DNA from: Prauserella_A sp040645195
GTDB lineage: Bacteria > Actinomycetota > Actinomycetes > Mycobacteriales > Pseudonocardiaceae
Assembly (NCBI RefSeq): GCF_040645195.1
Contig: NZ_JBEYXW010000014.1
Location: 98,659 to 162,658, forward strand
DNA length: 64,000 nucleotides
Direction of reading: 5' to 3'
The notes under the pieces are model-generated. The model saw only the letters and a list, made by a program, of their open reading frames with translations, was not told where the DNA came from and searched no databases. A program made the position numbers and the translations under genes. Shown here in pieces: positions 15,298-24,740 of this stretch. The stretch's first letter is position 1, and each line of letters starts with the position of its first letter.

Positions 15298-16266
15298 ATG
15301 GTAACGATGCGCCCCTTCCGCTTCGCGGTACAGGCGACGAAGGCCACGTCGGCGGCAGCCTGGCGTGACCTCGCGCGCAAGGTGGAGGACCTGGGGTTCT
15401 CGACGATGTTCGTGGCTGACCACTACCTCGGGAAGGGCCCGGCGAGCCGGGAGGCCAGGTGGCCGCCCCAGTACCTCGCCCCGATCAGCGCCATGGCGAC
15501 GGCGGCGGCGGTCACCGAGACCCTGCGGGTCGGCTGCCGGGTGTTCTGCATCGACTATCACCTGCCGACCGTCCTCGCGAAGGAGGCGGCGACGCTCGAC
15601 CTGCTCTCCGACGGACGGCTCGAGTTCGGCGTCGGCGCGGGCTGGAGCGAGCCGGAGTACCGGGCGATGGGGATCGGCTTCGAGCCTGCCCGGCGCAGGG
15701 TCGACAAGCTGGCGGAGGTGATCGCGCTCGTCAAGGCCCACTGGTCCGGGGAACCGCTGGAGCAGAAGGGCGAGTTCGTGAACGTCACCGGCTACTCGGG
15801 ACTGCCACTGCCAGTGCAGCGGCCCCGCCCGCCGATCATGATCGGCGGCAGCCGCAAGCGGGTGCTGTCGCTGGCCGGCCGCGAGGCCGACATCGTGAGT
15901 ATCGCCAATGTGCCGTTCGAAAAGGTGAACGACGCGGGCCTGTCACCCGAGGAAGAGGCGGTGCGGCGACTGGGCTTCGTCCGCGACGCGGCCGGGGATC
16001 GCGCCGCCGAGCTCGATATCGAGAGCTCGCCGTTCTTCACCGAGGTCACCGCCGACGCCGGCGGTGCGCTCGAGCGCGTGGCGACGACGATGCGTGTGGA
16101 CCCGGACGGTCTGCTCGACCACCCCAATGTGCTCATCGGCTCCGCCGACGAGATCGCCGACCGCCTCTGGCAGCGCCGCGAGACGCTGGGCGTCAACTAC
16201 GTCAGCATCCAGCAGTCGCAGCTCGACAGCTTCGCGCCCGTCGCCGCGCGCCTCGCCGGGAGTTAA
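15298..16266 (+). CDS. LLM-class (luciferase-like) oxidoreductase
   Basis: A 322-residue luciferase-like TIM-barrel protein (FADHYLG, GRLEFGVGAGW, PPIMIGGS motifs) resembling the actinobacterial F420-dependent TIGR03621 group. It may oxidise or reduce a ketone or alcohol with F420, or act as an FMN monooxygenase; the sequence does not decide. ATG 15298 is only 6 bases from a perfect operator, leaving little 5-prime leader; ATG 15307 is a second choice. Its last 4 bases overlap the convergent SDR gene. Confidence 0.88.
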   Translation: MVTMRPFRFAVQATKATSAAAWRDLARKVEDLGFSTMFVADHYLGKGPASREARWPPQYLAPISAMATAAAVTETLRVGCRVFCIDYHLPTVLAKEAATLDLLSDGRLEFGVGAGWSEPEYRAMGIGFEPARRRVDKLAEVIALVKAHWSGEPLEQKGEFVNVTGYSGLPLPVQRPRPPIMIGGSRKRVLSLAGREADIVSIANVPFEKVNDAGLSPEEEAVRRLGFVRDAAGDRAAELDIESSPFFTEVTADAGGALERVATTMRVDPDGLLDHPNVLIGSADEIADRLWQRRETLGVNYVSIQQSQLDSFAPVAARLAGS

Positions 16267-17138
16267 CGCGGATCTGCGAGGTTCTCCAGTGCCTGCGCCG
16301 GTGGCTGGGTGGACCAGCCCGAGCCGGGCCAGTTGTGCCAGCCCGAGGAGGCGAACGTGCCGCCGTCGGGATGCAGCGTGGTGCCGGTGACGTAGGCCGA
16401 CAGCGCCGAGGCGAGGAACACGACACAGCCGGAGATGTCGGTGACCCGGCCGGCCCGGCCCATGGGGATCGTCACCCGCACCCCGGGGCCTGCCGAGGTG
16501 TTCCCGCCTCCGGCATGGCGCATCATGTTCGGCGTCGGCGCGTAGTCGGGGGCCACGTTGTTGACCCGGATGCCCTCGGGTGCGACCTCGACGGCGAGCG
16601 AACGCGCGAACTGCGCCACGGCGGCCTTGGCCGCGGAGTAGACGGCGAAGCCGGGCGCCGCGCGGTGCGCCTCGATGGTCGTGATGTTGACGATGCTGCC
16701 GCCACGGCCGCCTGCCCGCATCCGTTCGATCGCGAGCGAGCAGGCGTGCAGTACATGGAGCAGGTTCGTGCGCAGCAGCGCGTCCCAGCCTTTCGGCGTG
16801 GTGTCGGTGAACGCCGCGCGGAACGTGCCGCCGACGATGTTGACGAGCGTGTCGAGCCGGCCCCACCGCTCATCGACCGCGGTGAACAGCGCGGTGAGCG
16901 CGTCGATGTCGCGGGCATCGCCGTGCTGCACGATCACGTCGCAGTCACGCGCGCCGAGCGACTCCCGCAGCCGGTCGGCAGCGCTCGCGTCGATGTCGAT
17001 CACCGCGACGCGGACACCGTTGGCCGCGAGATCGGACACGACGGCCTCGCCGAGACCGCCTGCCCCGCCGGTGACCACCGCGACGGTGCCGTCGAGCCCG
17101 CCGCGTGCCTCGAACCATCCCACGTGTGCCCCCGTCAT
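16263..17138 (-). CDS. SDR family oxidoreductase
   Basis: A 291-residue SDR with TGGAGGLGEAV, NIVGG in the NAG position, and the active-site Tyr-Lys in AVYSAAKAA. The C-terminal tail (about 30 residues, WHNWPGSGW) is longer than in a minimal SDR. The ATG overlaps the LLM stop (ATGA), so it is the last gene of an SDR-LLM-SDR operon. Probably oxidises a ring or side-chain alcohol. Three SDR proteins of this island have similar sizes but clearly different sequences. Confidence 0.9.
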   Translation of the reverse strand: MTGAHVGWFEARGGLDGTVAVVTGGAGGLGEAVVSDLAANGVRVAVIDIDASAADRLRESLGARDCDVIVQHGDARDIDALTALFTAVDERWGRLDTLVNIVGGTFRAAFTDTTPKGWDALLRTNLLHVLHACSLAIERMRAGGRGGSIVNITTIEAHRAAPGFAVYSAAKAAVAQFARSLAVEVAPEGIRVNNVAPDYAPTPNMMRHAGGGNTSAGPGVRVTIPMGRAGRVTDISGCVVFLASALSAYVTGTTLHPDGGTFASSGWHNWPGSGWSTQPPAQALENLADPR

Positions 17139-18037
17139 GACAGGTAGGTCGAGCCGAAGCCCTCGATGAACTCCAGCGTCGCCGCGCGGTCGGGAACGCG
17201 GCTGGACACGATCACCCACGTGACGCCGGCGTTCTCGATCTCGGCCAGCGCCTCGCGGTGCCGGTCCGGCTCGACGGCAGGCTGCTGGATGCCCTCGCCG
17301 CTGTAGGAGTACGACACGTCGATCTCCTCGGTGCGCCCTGCCGCGGCCGCCGCCTCCCGCAGCTGCGCGATGGTGACGGCCAGCTCGCTCACCGACCCGA
17401 GTGCCGGCGTGCGGGCGGTCGCGCTCAGCTGCGCTCCACCGGTCATCGACAGCCAGCCTTGTGCGCGTTCGGCGACGCGGCGGTGGGTCGGCTTCGAGTT
17501 GCCGCCGATCCAGACCGGGACGGGGCTCTGGACCGGCCTGGGCCGTGCGATCACATCCCGCGCGCTGAAGTGCCTGCCCGCGTAGCTGAACGGCTCGCCG
17601 TGCCAGTGCAGGGGGAGCACGTCGAGCGCCTCGTCGAACAGGGCGTTGCGCTCGTCCATGTCGACCCCGAGCGCATGGAACTCGCTCTTCTGGTACCCCG
17701 TGCCGAGGCCCAGGATCAGCCGTCCACCCGACAGCTTGTCCACAGTGGCCGCCGCTTTCGCCAGCAGGAACGGGTTGCGATACGGGGCGACGACCAGGTT
17801 GGTGAGCAGCCGTAGGCGCTCGGTCACCCCGGCCACGAAACCGAGCGCGATGAGCGGGTCGAGTGTCTGGTGCCCGCCGGAGTGCAGCCAGCGGGCACCC
17901 GGTACCGGGTGCTCGCTGAGCGAGAACCCGTCGAAGCCGCTCCGCTCGGCCGCGATCGCCACCTCCTGCAGCGGTCCCGCATCGAGGATGTCGCCCTCGG
18001 GCCCGTTCTGCTCCGGGTAGTGGAAGATGAAGCGCAT
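17135..18037 (-). CDS. LLM-class (F420-type) oxidoreductase
   Basis: A 300-residue luciferase-like protein (SEHPVPG, GGRLILGLGTGYQKSEF, PVPVWIGGNS). It fits the Rv2161c-like F420-dependent group rather than bacterial luciferase. The ATG at 18037 has GAGGTG just upstream. It lies between two SDR genes and overlaps the downstream one, so the three probably act on successive intermediates. A cofactor test would be needed to separate F420 from FMN use. Confidence 0.88.
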   Translation of the reverse strand: MRFIFHYPEQNGPEGDILDAGPLQEVAIAAERSGFDGFSLSEHPVPGARWLHSGGHQTLDPLIALGFVAGVTERLRLLTNLVVAPYRNPFLLAKAAATVDKLSGGRLILGLGTGYQKSEFHALGVDMDERNALFDEALDVLPLHWHGEPFSYAGRHFSARDVIARPRPVQSPVPVWIGGNSKPTHRRVAERAQGWLSMTGGAQLSATARTPALGSVSELAVTIAQLREAAAAAGRTEEIDVSYSYSGEGIQQPAVEPDRHREALAEIENAGVTWVIVSSRVPDRAATLEFIEGFGSTYLS

Positions 18038-18057
18038 CGTCACCTCTTCTCCGGGGT

Positions 18058-18828
18058 TCAGCGGGCGACGTACCCGCCGTCGACCGGGATCGCCGTCCCC
18101 GTGATGAACGAGGACTCGTCGCTGGCGAGGAAGAGCGCGGCGGCTGCCAGCTCCGCAGGCATGCCCCACCGGCCCACGGGTTGCGGGGGAACGAGATCGG
18201 GCGGCGGAGTGGAACCGGCAGGTTCGGCGCCGCCGTCGGCGAGGCCGGTCCACGTCATGCCAGGGCAGATCGCGTTGACCCGCACGCCTTTCTTGGCGAA
18301 GTCGAGCGCGGCCGACTTGGTCAGCTGCACGACCCCGCCCTTGGCCGCCGCGTACGCGGCGAGGCCTTTCCAGCCGACGAGCGCGGACGCCGACGCTGTG
18401 TTGATCACCGACCCGCCGCCGCTGGCGAGCATGGCGGGGATCCCGTGTCTCATCCCGAGGAAGACCCCTTTGAGGTTCACCGCGATCAGGCTGTCGAAAG
18501 TGGCCTCGTCGATCTCGGTGACCGGCTTGTGCGGCCCGCCGAAGCCGGCGTTGTTGAACAGCACGTCGAGCCGCCCGAACTCGCGTACCGCGGTGTCGAT
18601 CATCTCGGCGACGTCGCGGGAGCTGGATACGTCGGCGTGTACCCCAACGGCACCGGTGCCGATCTCGGCCGCAGTCTCCTTCTCCCGGCCGCTGACATCC
18701 GCACAGATGACCTTCGCTCCCTCGCGGGCGAACAGCACCGCCGCGGCGCGGCCGATGCCGGAGCCCGCGCCGGTGACCACGGCGACCTTGCCCTCGAGTC
18801 GCCCGACGCCAGAAGGAGAGTTCTTCAT
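18058..18828 (-). CDS. SDR family oxidoreductase
   Basis: A 256-residue classical SDR: TGAGSGIGRAAA, NNAGF, Ser in NTASASALVG, Tyr-Lys in AAYAAAKGG, and GTAIPVDGGY at the end. It is the first gene of the minus-strand SDR-LLM-SDR operon and is divergent from an aldehyde dehydrogenase. The shared 88-bp gap has an island operator. The Asp after the second strand (ICADVSG) suggests NAD preference. Confidence 0.92.
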   Translation of the reverse strand: MKNSPSGVGRLEGKVAVVTGAGSGIGRAAAVLFAREGAKVICADVSGREKETAAEIGTGAVGVHADVSSSRDVAEMIDTAVREFGRLDVLFNNAGFGGPHKPVTEIDEATFDSLIAVNLKGVFLGMRHGIPAMLASGGGSVINTASASALVGWKGLAAYAAAKGGVVQLTKSAALDFAKKGVRVNAICPGMTWTGLADGGAEPAGSTPPPDLVPPQPVGRWGMPAELAAAALFLASDESSFITGTAIPVDGGYVAR

Positions 18829-18861
18829 GCGCTCTACTGTAGAGTATTGCTTGCAGATTTC

Positions 18862-18876
18862 GGAAATGCCATTCTC
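18862..18876. promoter_or_regulatory. Island operator (GGAAAT-GCC-ATTCTC)
   Basis: 10 of 12 consensus matches, with the right half perfect. It lies midway between the divergent SDR and aldehyde dehydrogenase genes. Confidence 0.55.
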
Positions 18877-18916
18877 TATACGGAAGCCAACGGGCCAGAT
18901 GTGGGAGGAGACGGGG

Positions 18917-20368
18917 ATGCCCCTTCAGGAAGGGCGACGGCTGCTCATCGACGGGCAGCTGGTCACGGCGGGGCGGACGTTCGCCTCGATCAACCCGGCG
19001 ACCGGCGAGGTCATCGGTGCGGCTCCGGATGCCACGGTCGACCAGGCCGAGGCCGCCGTCGCGGCGGCTCGCCGCGCGTTCGACACGTCGACCTGGGGGA
19101 GTGACCCGAAGTTCCGCGTCCGCTGTCTCGAACAGCTGTATCAGGCACTCATCGAGCACAAGGAGGAGCTGCGCGAGCTGACCATCGCCGAGGTCGGCGC
19201 GCCCCGCCAGCTCACTCACGGAGCCCAGCTCGACGAGCCGATCGACCTCGTGCGCTACTACGCCGAGCTGCTCGGGAACCACCCGCTCACCGAGGACCTC
19301 GGCGTGGTCGAGTACCAGGGCCAGCGCCATCACCGCTGGATCGAGAAGGAGCCTGCCGGGGTGGTCGCCGCGATCGTCCCCTACAACTTTCCGACCCAGC
19401 TCGCGCTGGCCAAGCTGGCGCCCGCGCTCGCGGCGGGGTGCACCGTGGTGTTGAAGGGTGCTCCGGACACGCCGTTGGTCACGCTCGCGCTCGGCGAGCT
19501 GATCGCCTCCCACACCGACATGCCGGCCGGTGTGGTCAACGTCGTCACGTCGTCCGAAGTGGAGGTCGGGGAAATGCTCACGACTCACCCCGACGTGGAC
19601 GTGGTGAGCTTCACCGGGTCGACCGCCACCGGCCGCCGGATTCTCGCCGCCGCGAGCAGCACGGTGAAGCGCGTCTTCCTCGAACTGGGCGGCAAGTCGG
19701 CGCTGATCATGCTCGACGACGCCGACATCAAAGCGGTGTCGATGTACGCGGCCTTCGGCATCTGCCTGCACTCCGGGCAGGGTTGCGCGCTCAACTCGCG
19801 GCTGCTCGTGCCCCGCACGCAACACGACGAGGTCGCCGAGAAGGTCGCGAGGTATCTCGGCAAGGTCGCCTACGGCGATCCCGCGGACCCCAAGACGTAC
19901 ATGGGGCCGTTGGTCAGTGAGCGGCAGCGGGACAAAGTGGACGGTATGGTCCGGCGTGCCGTGGCGGCGGGCGCGACGTTGGTGACGGGCGGCAGGAAGG
20001 TGGACCCTGGTTTCTTCTATACGCCGACGCTGCTGAGCAATGTTGATCCGGCGAGCGAGATCGCACAGGACGAGGTGTTCGGCCCGGTGCTGGCGATGAT
20101 CCCGTACGACGACGATGACGAGGCCGTGCGCATCGCCAACAACTCCATCTACGGGCTCTCCGGCGCCGTCTACAGCGCCGACCAGGAACGGGCGCTCGCG
20201 CTGGCGCGGAGAATCCGCACGGGCACCTTCAGCATCAACGGCGGCAACTACTTCTTCTCCGACACGCCGTTCGGCGGGTACAAGCAGTCGGGCATCGGCA
20301 GGGAGAAGGGCCTCGCCGGATTCGAGGAGTTCATGGAAACCAAGACCTACGGCACCGTGGCGGCGTAG
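18917..20368 (+). CDS. NAD(P)-dependent aldehyde dehydrogenase
   Basis: A 483-residue ALDH with Asn157 (PYNFP), Glu256 (LELGGKS) and Cys290 (GQGC) in place. The ATG at 18917 follows GGGAGGAG by 8 bases; longer in-frame starts upstream lie inside the divergent SDR. It is followed 16 bases later by a Suc_Fer-like gene. It differs clearly from the ALDH at 2760, so the island handles at least two aldehydes. Confidence 0.94.
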   Translation: MPLQEGRRLLIDGQLVTAGRTFASINPATGEVIGAAPDATVDQAEAAVAAARRAFDTSTWGSDPKFRVRCLEQLYQALIEHKEELRELTIAEVGAPRQLTHGAQLDEPIDLVRYYAELLGNHPLTEDLGVVEYQGQRHHRWIEKEPAGVVAAIVPYNFPTQLALAKLAPALAAGCTVVLKGAPDTPLVTLALGELIASHTDMPAGVVNVVTSSEVEVGEMLTTHPDVDVVSFTGSTATGRRILAAASSTVKRVFLELGGKSALIMLDDADIKAVSMYAAFGICLHSGQGCALNSRLLVPRTQHDEVAEKVARYLGKVAYGDPADPKTYMGPLVSERQRDKVDGMVRRAVAAGATLVTGGRKVDPGFFYTPTLLSNVDPASEIAQDEVFGPVLAMIPYDDDDEAVRIANNSIYGLSGAVYSADQERALALARRIRTGTFSINGGNYFFSDTPFGGYKQSGIGREKGLAGFEEFMETKTYGTVAA

Positions 20369-20384
20369 GCCGAGGGGATGCGTC

Positions 20385-21317
20385 GTGACCGCTGAGGGCG
20401 ACCGGGTCGCGGGGTGCGCCGCCCTGCGGCTGGCCTACGAGGAACCGGTGTTCGCGACCGCGCCCGAGGTCGCCACTGCCTGGCTGCTCGTGGAGCATCC
20501 GGGCCCGTGGCCGGCGACCGGGCCGCCCGCCGGGCTAGCCGGTGAGGTGCTACGCGTGTGGGAGGCGGCCGGGCACGCCGGGGTCCGCAGACAGTGGATA
20601 CGTCCGACACGACGGCGGCGCAGTTCGCCCGTGACCGTGTTCACCGCGGGGACGCGGCTGGGCGCCACCTGGCTCGAACGCCGGGTAGTGGACGATCTGC
20701 GTGACCTCGCGGCGCTCGATGTCGCGACGCTGGGCCAGGGGCGGCCGCCGGGCTTCGGCGCCCGCACCGGTGAGCGAGTGGTGCTCGTGTGCACCCATGG
20801 CCGGCGTGATGTGTGCTGTGCGCGGTTCGGCAGGCCCGTCGCCGACCGCCTGGACCACGCACTGCCGGGGCTGGTGTGGGAGGCGACCCACGTCGGCGGT
20901 CACCGGTTCGCGGCCAACGTGGTGACCTTCCCGGACGGCGTCTACCACGGTGGCATCAGCCCCGGAGATGCCGGGAGCCTCGCCGAGGCACTCCTTGCCG
21001 GACGGGTGGTTGCGGACCGGTTGCGGGGCAGGGCCGGCCTGCCGGCGCCGGTCCAGGCCGCGGACTACTACGCCCGCATCCGGCACGGCGTGTACGAAGT
21101 GGACGGTGTCAGCCCGCTGCGCCACAACCCGGTCGGCACGGACGGCACCGTGCGCGTCGAGCTGCTGCTTGGCGCCGGCACCCGGTGCGCGGTGTACGTC
21201 CGGCCCCGGAAGCTGATGGAGGGCCGCGCGACCCCGTGCGGGGGAGCGGACCCGGCTGGTGCCCGCACCACGTTCGACCTGGTCGCATTCGAGCAGGACA
21301 AGGATACGGCCGCCTGA
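20385..21317 (+). CDS. Sucrase/ferredoxin-like (Suc_Fer) protein
   Basis: A 310-residue protein of the Suc_Fer family: the CTHGRRDVCCARFG motif and THVGGHRFAANVV box are typical of these thioredoxin-fold 2Fe-2S-type ferredoxins. The cysteines CxxxxxxCC and the two His of the GGHRF region could hold the cluster. GTG 20385 follows CGAGGGG at the normal distance. It directly follows the aldehyde dehydrogenase and converges with a VOC gene. A redox role in the island is inference. Confidence 0.82.
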   Translation: MTAEGDRVAGCAALRLAYEEPVFATAPEVATAWLLVEHPGPWPATGPPAGLAGEVLRVWEAAGHAGVRRQWIRPTRRRRSSPVTVFTAGTRLGATWLERRVVDDLRDLAALDVATLGQGRPPGFGARTGERVVLVCTHGRRDVCCARFGRPVADRLDHALPGLVWEATHVGGHRFAANVVTFPDGVYHGGISPGDAGSLAEALLAGRVVADRLRGRAGLPAPVQAADYYARIRHGVYEVDGVSPLRHNPVGTDGTVRVELLLGAGTRCAVYVRPRKLMEGRATPCGGADPAGARTTFDLVAFEQDKDTAA

Positions 21318-21325
21318 CCACGCGA

Positions 21326-22240
21326 TCAGGGCTCAGCGCGGGGGCTGCCGGGGACGTCCCACGTGGTCCACCGGAACGGGACACCGTGGGTGGTGGCCGG
21401 ATCGGTGAGCAGGGTGCGCTCGTCGCGGGCCAGTGTCGTGATGCCTTTCGATGTCAGGTAAGCCTCGGTCGCGTCCAGGCCACCCACGCGGAACGCCGCG
21501 GCATGGTGGATCTCGTTGTTGGCAGCCATGTCCCGCGCCGCGATGGTACCGTCGGTGTTCGGAGTGGACAGTTGCACCACGGTGTCGCCCACCAGTACAT
21601 ACGTGTCGTGTGTTCCGGTGAGCGTCGACGATCCTTTGTGGAGCACCGTGCCGCCGAGGACGCCCGCGTAGATCTTCTCCGCGCGCTCGCGGTCACGGGT
21701 GAGCACTGTGGTGTAGGCGAGGCCTGGCGTCGCGGTCGGGTGGTTGTCGACCCACCAGTCAGGATCCCAGTCCGGTGCGAACCGGGGATCCCGCCCCTGC
21801 ACGGTGTCCCGTGGCCCGGCGAACTGCAGCTGCGTGATCGTGTCCTTGGGGTGGGTCATGATGATGCCGTCGGCCCCGGGGCGCGTGCCGGCCCACGCGC
21901 CGCCCCCGGTGAGCACCCGCACTCCGGCGTCGGTGCATCGCTGCCAGATCTCGCCGGCATCGTCGGTGTACCAGGCGATCGAGTGCCAGTGGGAGCCGAA
22001 CCGCTGGTAGAACCGCCCGAGCGGCATCGTCTCCCAGCCAGGCACGCGGAACGCCGGGGCGAGGGGCTCGATCACGCAGTCCCCCAGCACGACCAGTGAC
22101 GCGTCGCGTTGCTCGAACCGCGAGTAGTTGTGCGGCATGAACTCCCGCACGCTGAACACGTCGTCGTACCACGCTTCGAGCGCGGTGACGTCGTTCGTCA
22201 TGTGGATGATGTGGAACAGGCGGCCGATGGCGATGGACAT
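21326..22240 (-). CDS. Two-domain VOC (glyoxalase/extradiol-like) protein
   Basis: A 304-residue vicinal-oxygen-chelate protein built of two tandem modules (about residues 5-145 and 165-290). Candidate metal ligands are in FHIIHM, SHWHSIAW and the second-module NEIHHAAAF region. It could be a ring-cleavage dioxygenase, an epimerase or an isomerase; I cannot assign the reaction. It is the last gene in the same direction as an acyl-CoA dehydrogenase pair, 12 bases after it. Confidence 0.78.
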   Translation of the reverse strand: MSIAIGRLFHIIHMTNDVTALEAWYDDVFSVREFMPHNYSRFEQRDASLVVLGDCVIEPLAPAFRVPGWETMPLGRFYQRFGSHWHSIAWYTDDAGEIWQRCTDAGVRVLTGGGAWAGTRPGADGIIMTHPKDTITQLQFAGPRDTVQGRDPRFAPDWDPDWWVDNHPTATPGLAYTTVLTRDRERAEKIYAGVLGGTVLHKGSSTLTGTHDTYVLVGDTVVQLSTPNTDGTIAARDMAANNEIHHAAAFRVGGLDATEAYLTSKGITTLARDERTLLTDPATTHGVPFRWTTWDVPGSPRAEP

Positions 22241-22252
22241 GCGCTGACCTCG

Positions 22253-23536
22253 CTACCGGCCGGTCTTGACCTGCCGGAACGGCACGTCGCGATCGGCGGC
22301 GTACTCACGCGGCATGCCGAGAACCCGTTCGCTGATGATGTTGCGGGCCATCTCCGTGCTGCCGCCGCCGAGCCCGCTCGCCTGCCGGTAGATGTAGTCC
22401 TCGCCGACCTCGCCCTGCTCCTGTTCGTGGCCGGGCGCACCGGCGACTCCCACCGCGCCCGCGATACGCAGCGCGGCATCGACCTGCTGCCACACGGTCT
22501 CCGCGTGGAAGAGCCGCAGGATCGAGCTGGCGTGGGGCTGCATCGTCCCCGCCTTGATCGCCTGTGTCACCCGCGCGATCAGCTGCTCCTCCACCAGCCG
22601 CATGGCGCGGGTCTCGCCGAGGTCCTCGCGGACCCGGGAGTCAGCGAGTTGACCGCTGCGCTGGGCGAGGTCGACGAGGTCGGTCACCTCACCGCCACCG
22701 CGCGGCCGCGCGCCGCTGACGTACGGCGATCCACCGCCCACTGCGTTGCGCTCGTGGAAGAGCTGTCGGCTGGCGACGGCCCAGCCACCATTGACCTCGC
22801 CGAGCACGGAGTCGGCTGGCAGCACGACGTTGTCGAAGAACTCCTGGCAGAACTCCTCCGAACCGTTGGTCTGCCGTATCCGCTTGATGGTGACGCCCTC
22901 GGTGTGCACGGGCATCAGGAACATCGTGAGCCCGCGGTGTTTGGGCGCGTCCCAGTCGGTGCGAGCCAGGCACAGGGCGTAGTCGGCGGCGAAGGCGAAG
23001 GTGCTCCAGATCTTCGAGCCGTTGAGGATCCACACGTCGCCGTCGCGGTCCGCGCGGGTGGTCAGAGCGGCCAGATCCGAGCCGCCCTTGGGCTCGGACA
23101 GGAACTGCACCAGGACCTCCTCGCCCTTGAGCACTGCGGGGATGTGCTTGCGCTTCTGCTCCTCGGTGCCCAGATCGAGGATCGTCGGCGAGCAGATCGA
23201 GAAGGTCGGGACGTTCAGCGAGAGCGGCATCTCGTAGCCCATCGACTCCTCGGTGAAGGCGCGCTGATGAGCCGCGGTGAGGCCGAGTCCGCCGTACTCC
23301 CTCGGAAAGCAGATGCCGGCGAACCCGCCCTCGTACAGGATCTTCTGCAGTTCTCTGGCGCGTGGCCACTGCGCGTCGTCGCCGTACCACCTGTAGTTCT
23401 GGGGCGCGGGCGGCAGGTTCTCCTTCAGCCAGCGGCGTGCGCGCGTGCGGAAGGACTCGACGGGCTCCGTTCGCTGCGCTCCTCGGGCCGTGGGCGGCCC
23501 TGCGATGCTCGCGGGTCGTCGCCTTCGGGTGCTCAT
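22253..23536 (-). CDS. Acyl-CoA dehydrogenase, large subunit of pair
   Basis: A 427-residue acyl-CoA dehydrogenase with the FAD/substrate motif FLSEPKGGSDLA and WILNGSKIWSTF. Its C-terminus has GGGSTEMARNII but not the GGxGxxxE motif that carries the catalytic Glu in homomeric enzymes. The partner at 23533, which overlaps by ATGA, has that motif instead. The two therefore look like a heteromeric enzyme of the FadE28-FadE29 or ChsE1-ChsE2 kind known from sterol catabolism. Confidence 0.9.
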   Translation of the reverse strand: MSTRRRRPASIAGPPTARGAQRTEPVESFRTRARRWLKENLPPAPQNYRWYGDDAQWPRARELQKILYEGGFAGICFPREYGGLGLTAAHQRAFTEESMGYEMPLSLNVPTFSICSPTILDLGTEEQKRKHIPAVLKGEEVLVQFLSEPKGGSDLAALTTRADRDGDVWILNGSKIWSTFAFAADYALCLARTDWDAPKHRGLTMFLMPVHTEGVTIKRIRQTNGSEEFCQEFFDNVVLPADSVLGEVNGGWAVASRQLFHERNAVGGGSPYVSGARPRGGGEVTDLVDLAQRSGQLADSRVREDLGETRAMRLVEEQLIARVTQAIKAGTMQPHASSILRLFHAETVWQQVDAALRIAGAVGVAGAPGHEQEQGEVGEDYIYRQASGLGGGSTEMARNIISERVLGMPREYAADRDVPFRQVKTGR

Positions 23537-24663
23537 GCCGCACTCCTGTCCAGCAGGTCGGTGATCCGGCGCCGGTGCTCCTCCGGCGTCCCGTACAGGG
23601 CGCGGTCGAGCGTGACCCGCCGCAGGTACAGGTGGATATCGTGTTCCCAGGTGACGCCGATACCGCCGTGTAACTGGACGCAGTCCTGGATGACCACCGG
23701 CGTCTTACTGCCCACAAAGGACTTCGCGGCGCTCACCGCCTCCGCGGCCTCGCCGGGATCCTCATCGAGGGCCTTTGCCGCCGCGACCGCCGTCGCGCGG
23801 CAGGCTTCCAGCCACATCTTGTTGTCCGCCATGCGATGCTTGAGCGCCTGGTAGGAGGCCAGCGGCCGGCCGAAGGTGTACCGGTCGAACATCCACTGCA
23901 TGGTGAACTCGAACGTCCGGTCAGCGGCGCCTGCCATCTCGGCTGCCGCGAGTGCGGCCGCCACCTGCAGCTGCGCCTCCACGGCGGCTGTCGCGTCCGC
24001 GCCGCGATGGACCACGGCCGCCGGTTCCACCGCGACGTCTGCGAAACGCACCAGCGCGGTGTGGCGGACCACGTCAAGTGTCCACAGCGGGGTGACCGAC
24101 ACACCCGGCACGTCAGCGCGCACCAGCACCTGCACTGGTCCGTCCGGCGACTGGGCCGCGACGAGGAACGCGTCGGCCTGGTCGCCCGACTCGACGCGGT
24201 CGCAGGAGCCCGACAGCCGGTACCCGTCGCCGTCGGGCTCGGCGGTGACCGAGAACCTGGTCAGGTCGAGGCCACGACCCGGCTCGTAGAACGCCCACGC
24301 GACAACGGAATCGCCGCTCACGATCGAGCCGATCGTGTCCGCGAACGCCTCGCCGGCCCTGACCAGCCCCGCAAGCACGGCGCTGGTCGTCGTCAGCGGG
24401 CCTGGGGCGCACGTGCGGCCCATCTCCTCGGCGACGATCGCCAGCTCGGCCATTGGTGAACCGGACACGGTGCCGCCACCGAGCTGCTCCGGAACGAGCA
24501 TCGCCGTCCAGCCGAGCTCCGCGCCCTGCCGCCACCAGTCGCGCTGGAAGCCCGTACCTGACTCGGCGAGCTCGCGCACGGTACCGATCGGCGCGGACCG
24601 GTCCAGGTACTCCCGTGTGGTCGACTGGAACAGCCGCTGATCCGGGGTCAGTTCGAGATCCAT
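23533..24663 (-). CDS. Acyl-CoA dehydrogenase, Glu-bearing subunit of pair
   Basis: A 376-residue acyl-CoA dehydrogenase starting MDLELTPDQRLF. The C-terminal HGGIGVTWEHDIH segment supplies the catalytic Glu, while the mid-protein motif equivalent to EP.GGSD is degenerate. It pairs with the overlapping downstream gene. The ATG at 24663 is preferred over an in-frame ATG 63 bases upstream, which would run through the operator. Divergent from the small EthD-like gene. Confidence 0.9.
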   Translation of the reverse strand: MDLELTPDQRLFQSTTREYLDRSAPIGTVRELAESGTGFQRDWWRQGAELGWTAMLVPEQLGGGTVSGSPMAELAIVAEEMGRTCAPGPLTTTSAVLAGLVRAGEAFADTIGSIVSGDSVVAWAFYEPGRGLDLTRFSVTAEPDGDGYRLSGSCDRVESGDQADAFLVAAQSPDGPVQVLVRADVPGVSVTPLWTLDVVRHTALVRFADVAVEPAAVVHRGADATAAVEAQLQVAAALAAAEMAGAADRTFEFTMQWMFDRYTFGRPLASYQALKHRMADNKMWLEACRATAVAAAKALDEDPGEAAEAVSAAKSFVGSKTPVVIQDCVQLHGGIGVTWEHDIHLYLRRVTLDRALYGTPEEHRRRITDLLDRSAA

Positions 24664-24702
24664 CTGGCGCACCCCGCTGTAGAAATCATATTCTAAAGCT
24701 AG

Positions 24703-24717
24703 CAGAACGCTATTCTC
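24703..24717. promoter_or_regulatory. Island operator (CAGAAC-GCT-ATTCTC)
   Basis: 10 of 12 consensus positions match. A further dyad, TAGAA-N6-TTCTA (24680-24695), lies beside it on the acyl-CoA dehydrogenase side. Confidence 0.55.
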
Positions 24718-24740
24718 ATGCACCATAGGGAAGGAACTCG

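Noticed and set aside
17135..19825. A single long minus-strand open frame of about 896 codons
   Set aside because: Only its last third (LLM protein, start at 18037) has family motifs; the rest lies in other frames of the SDR and ALDH genes.
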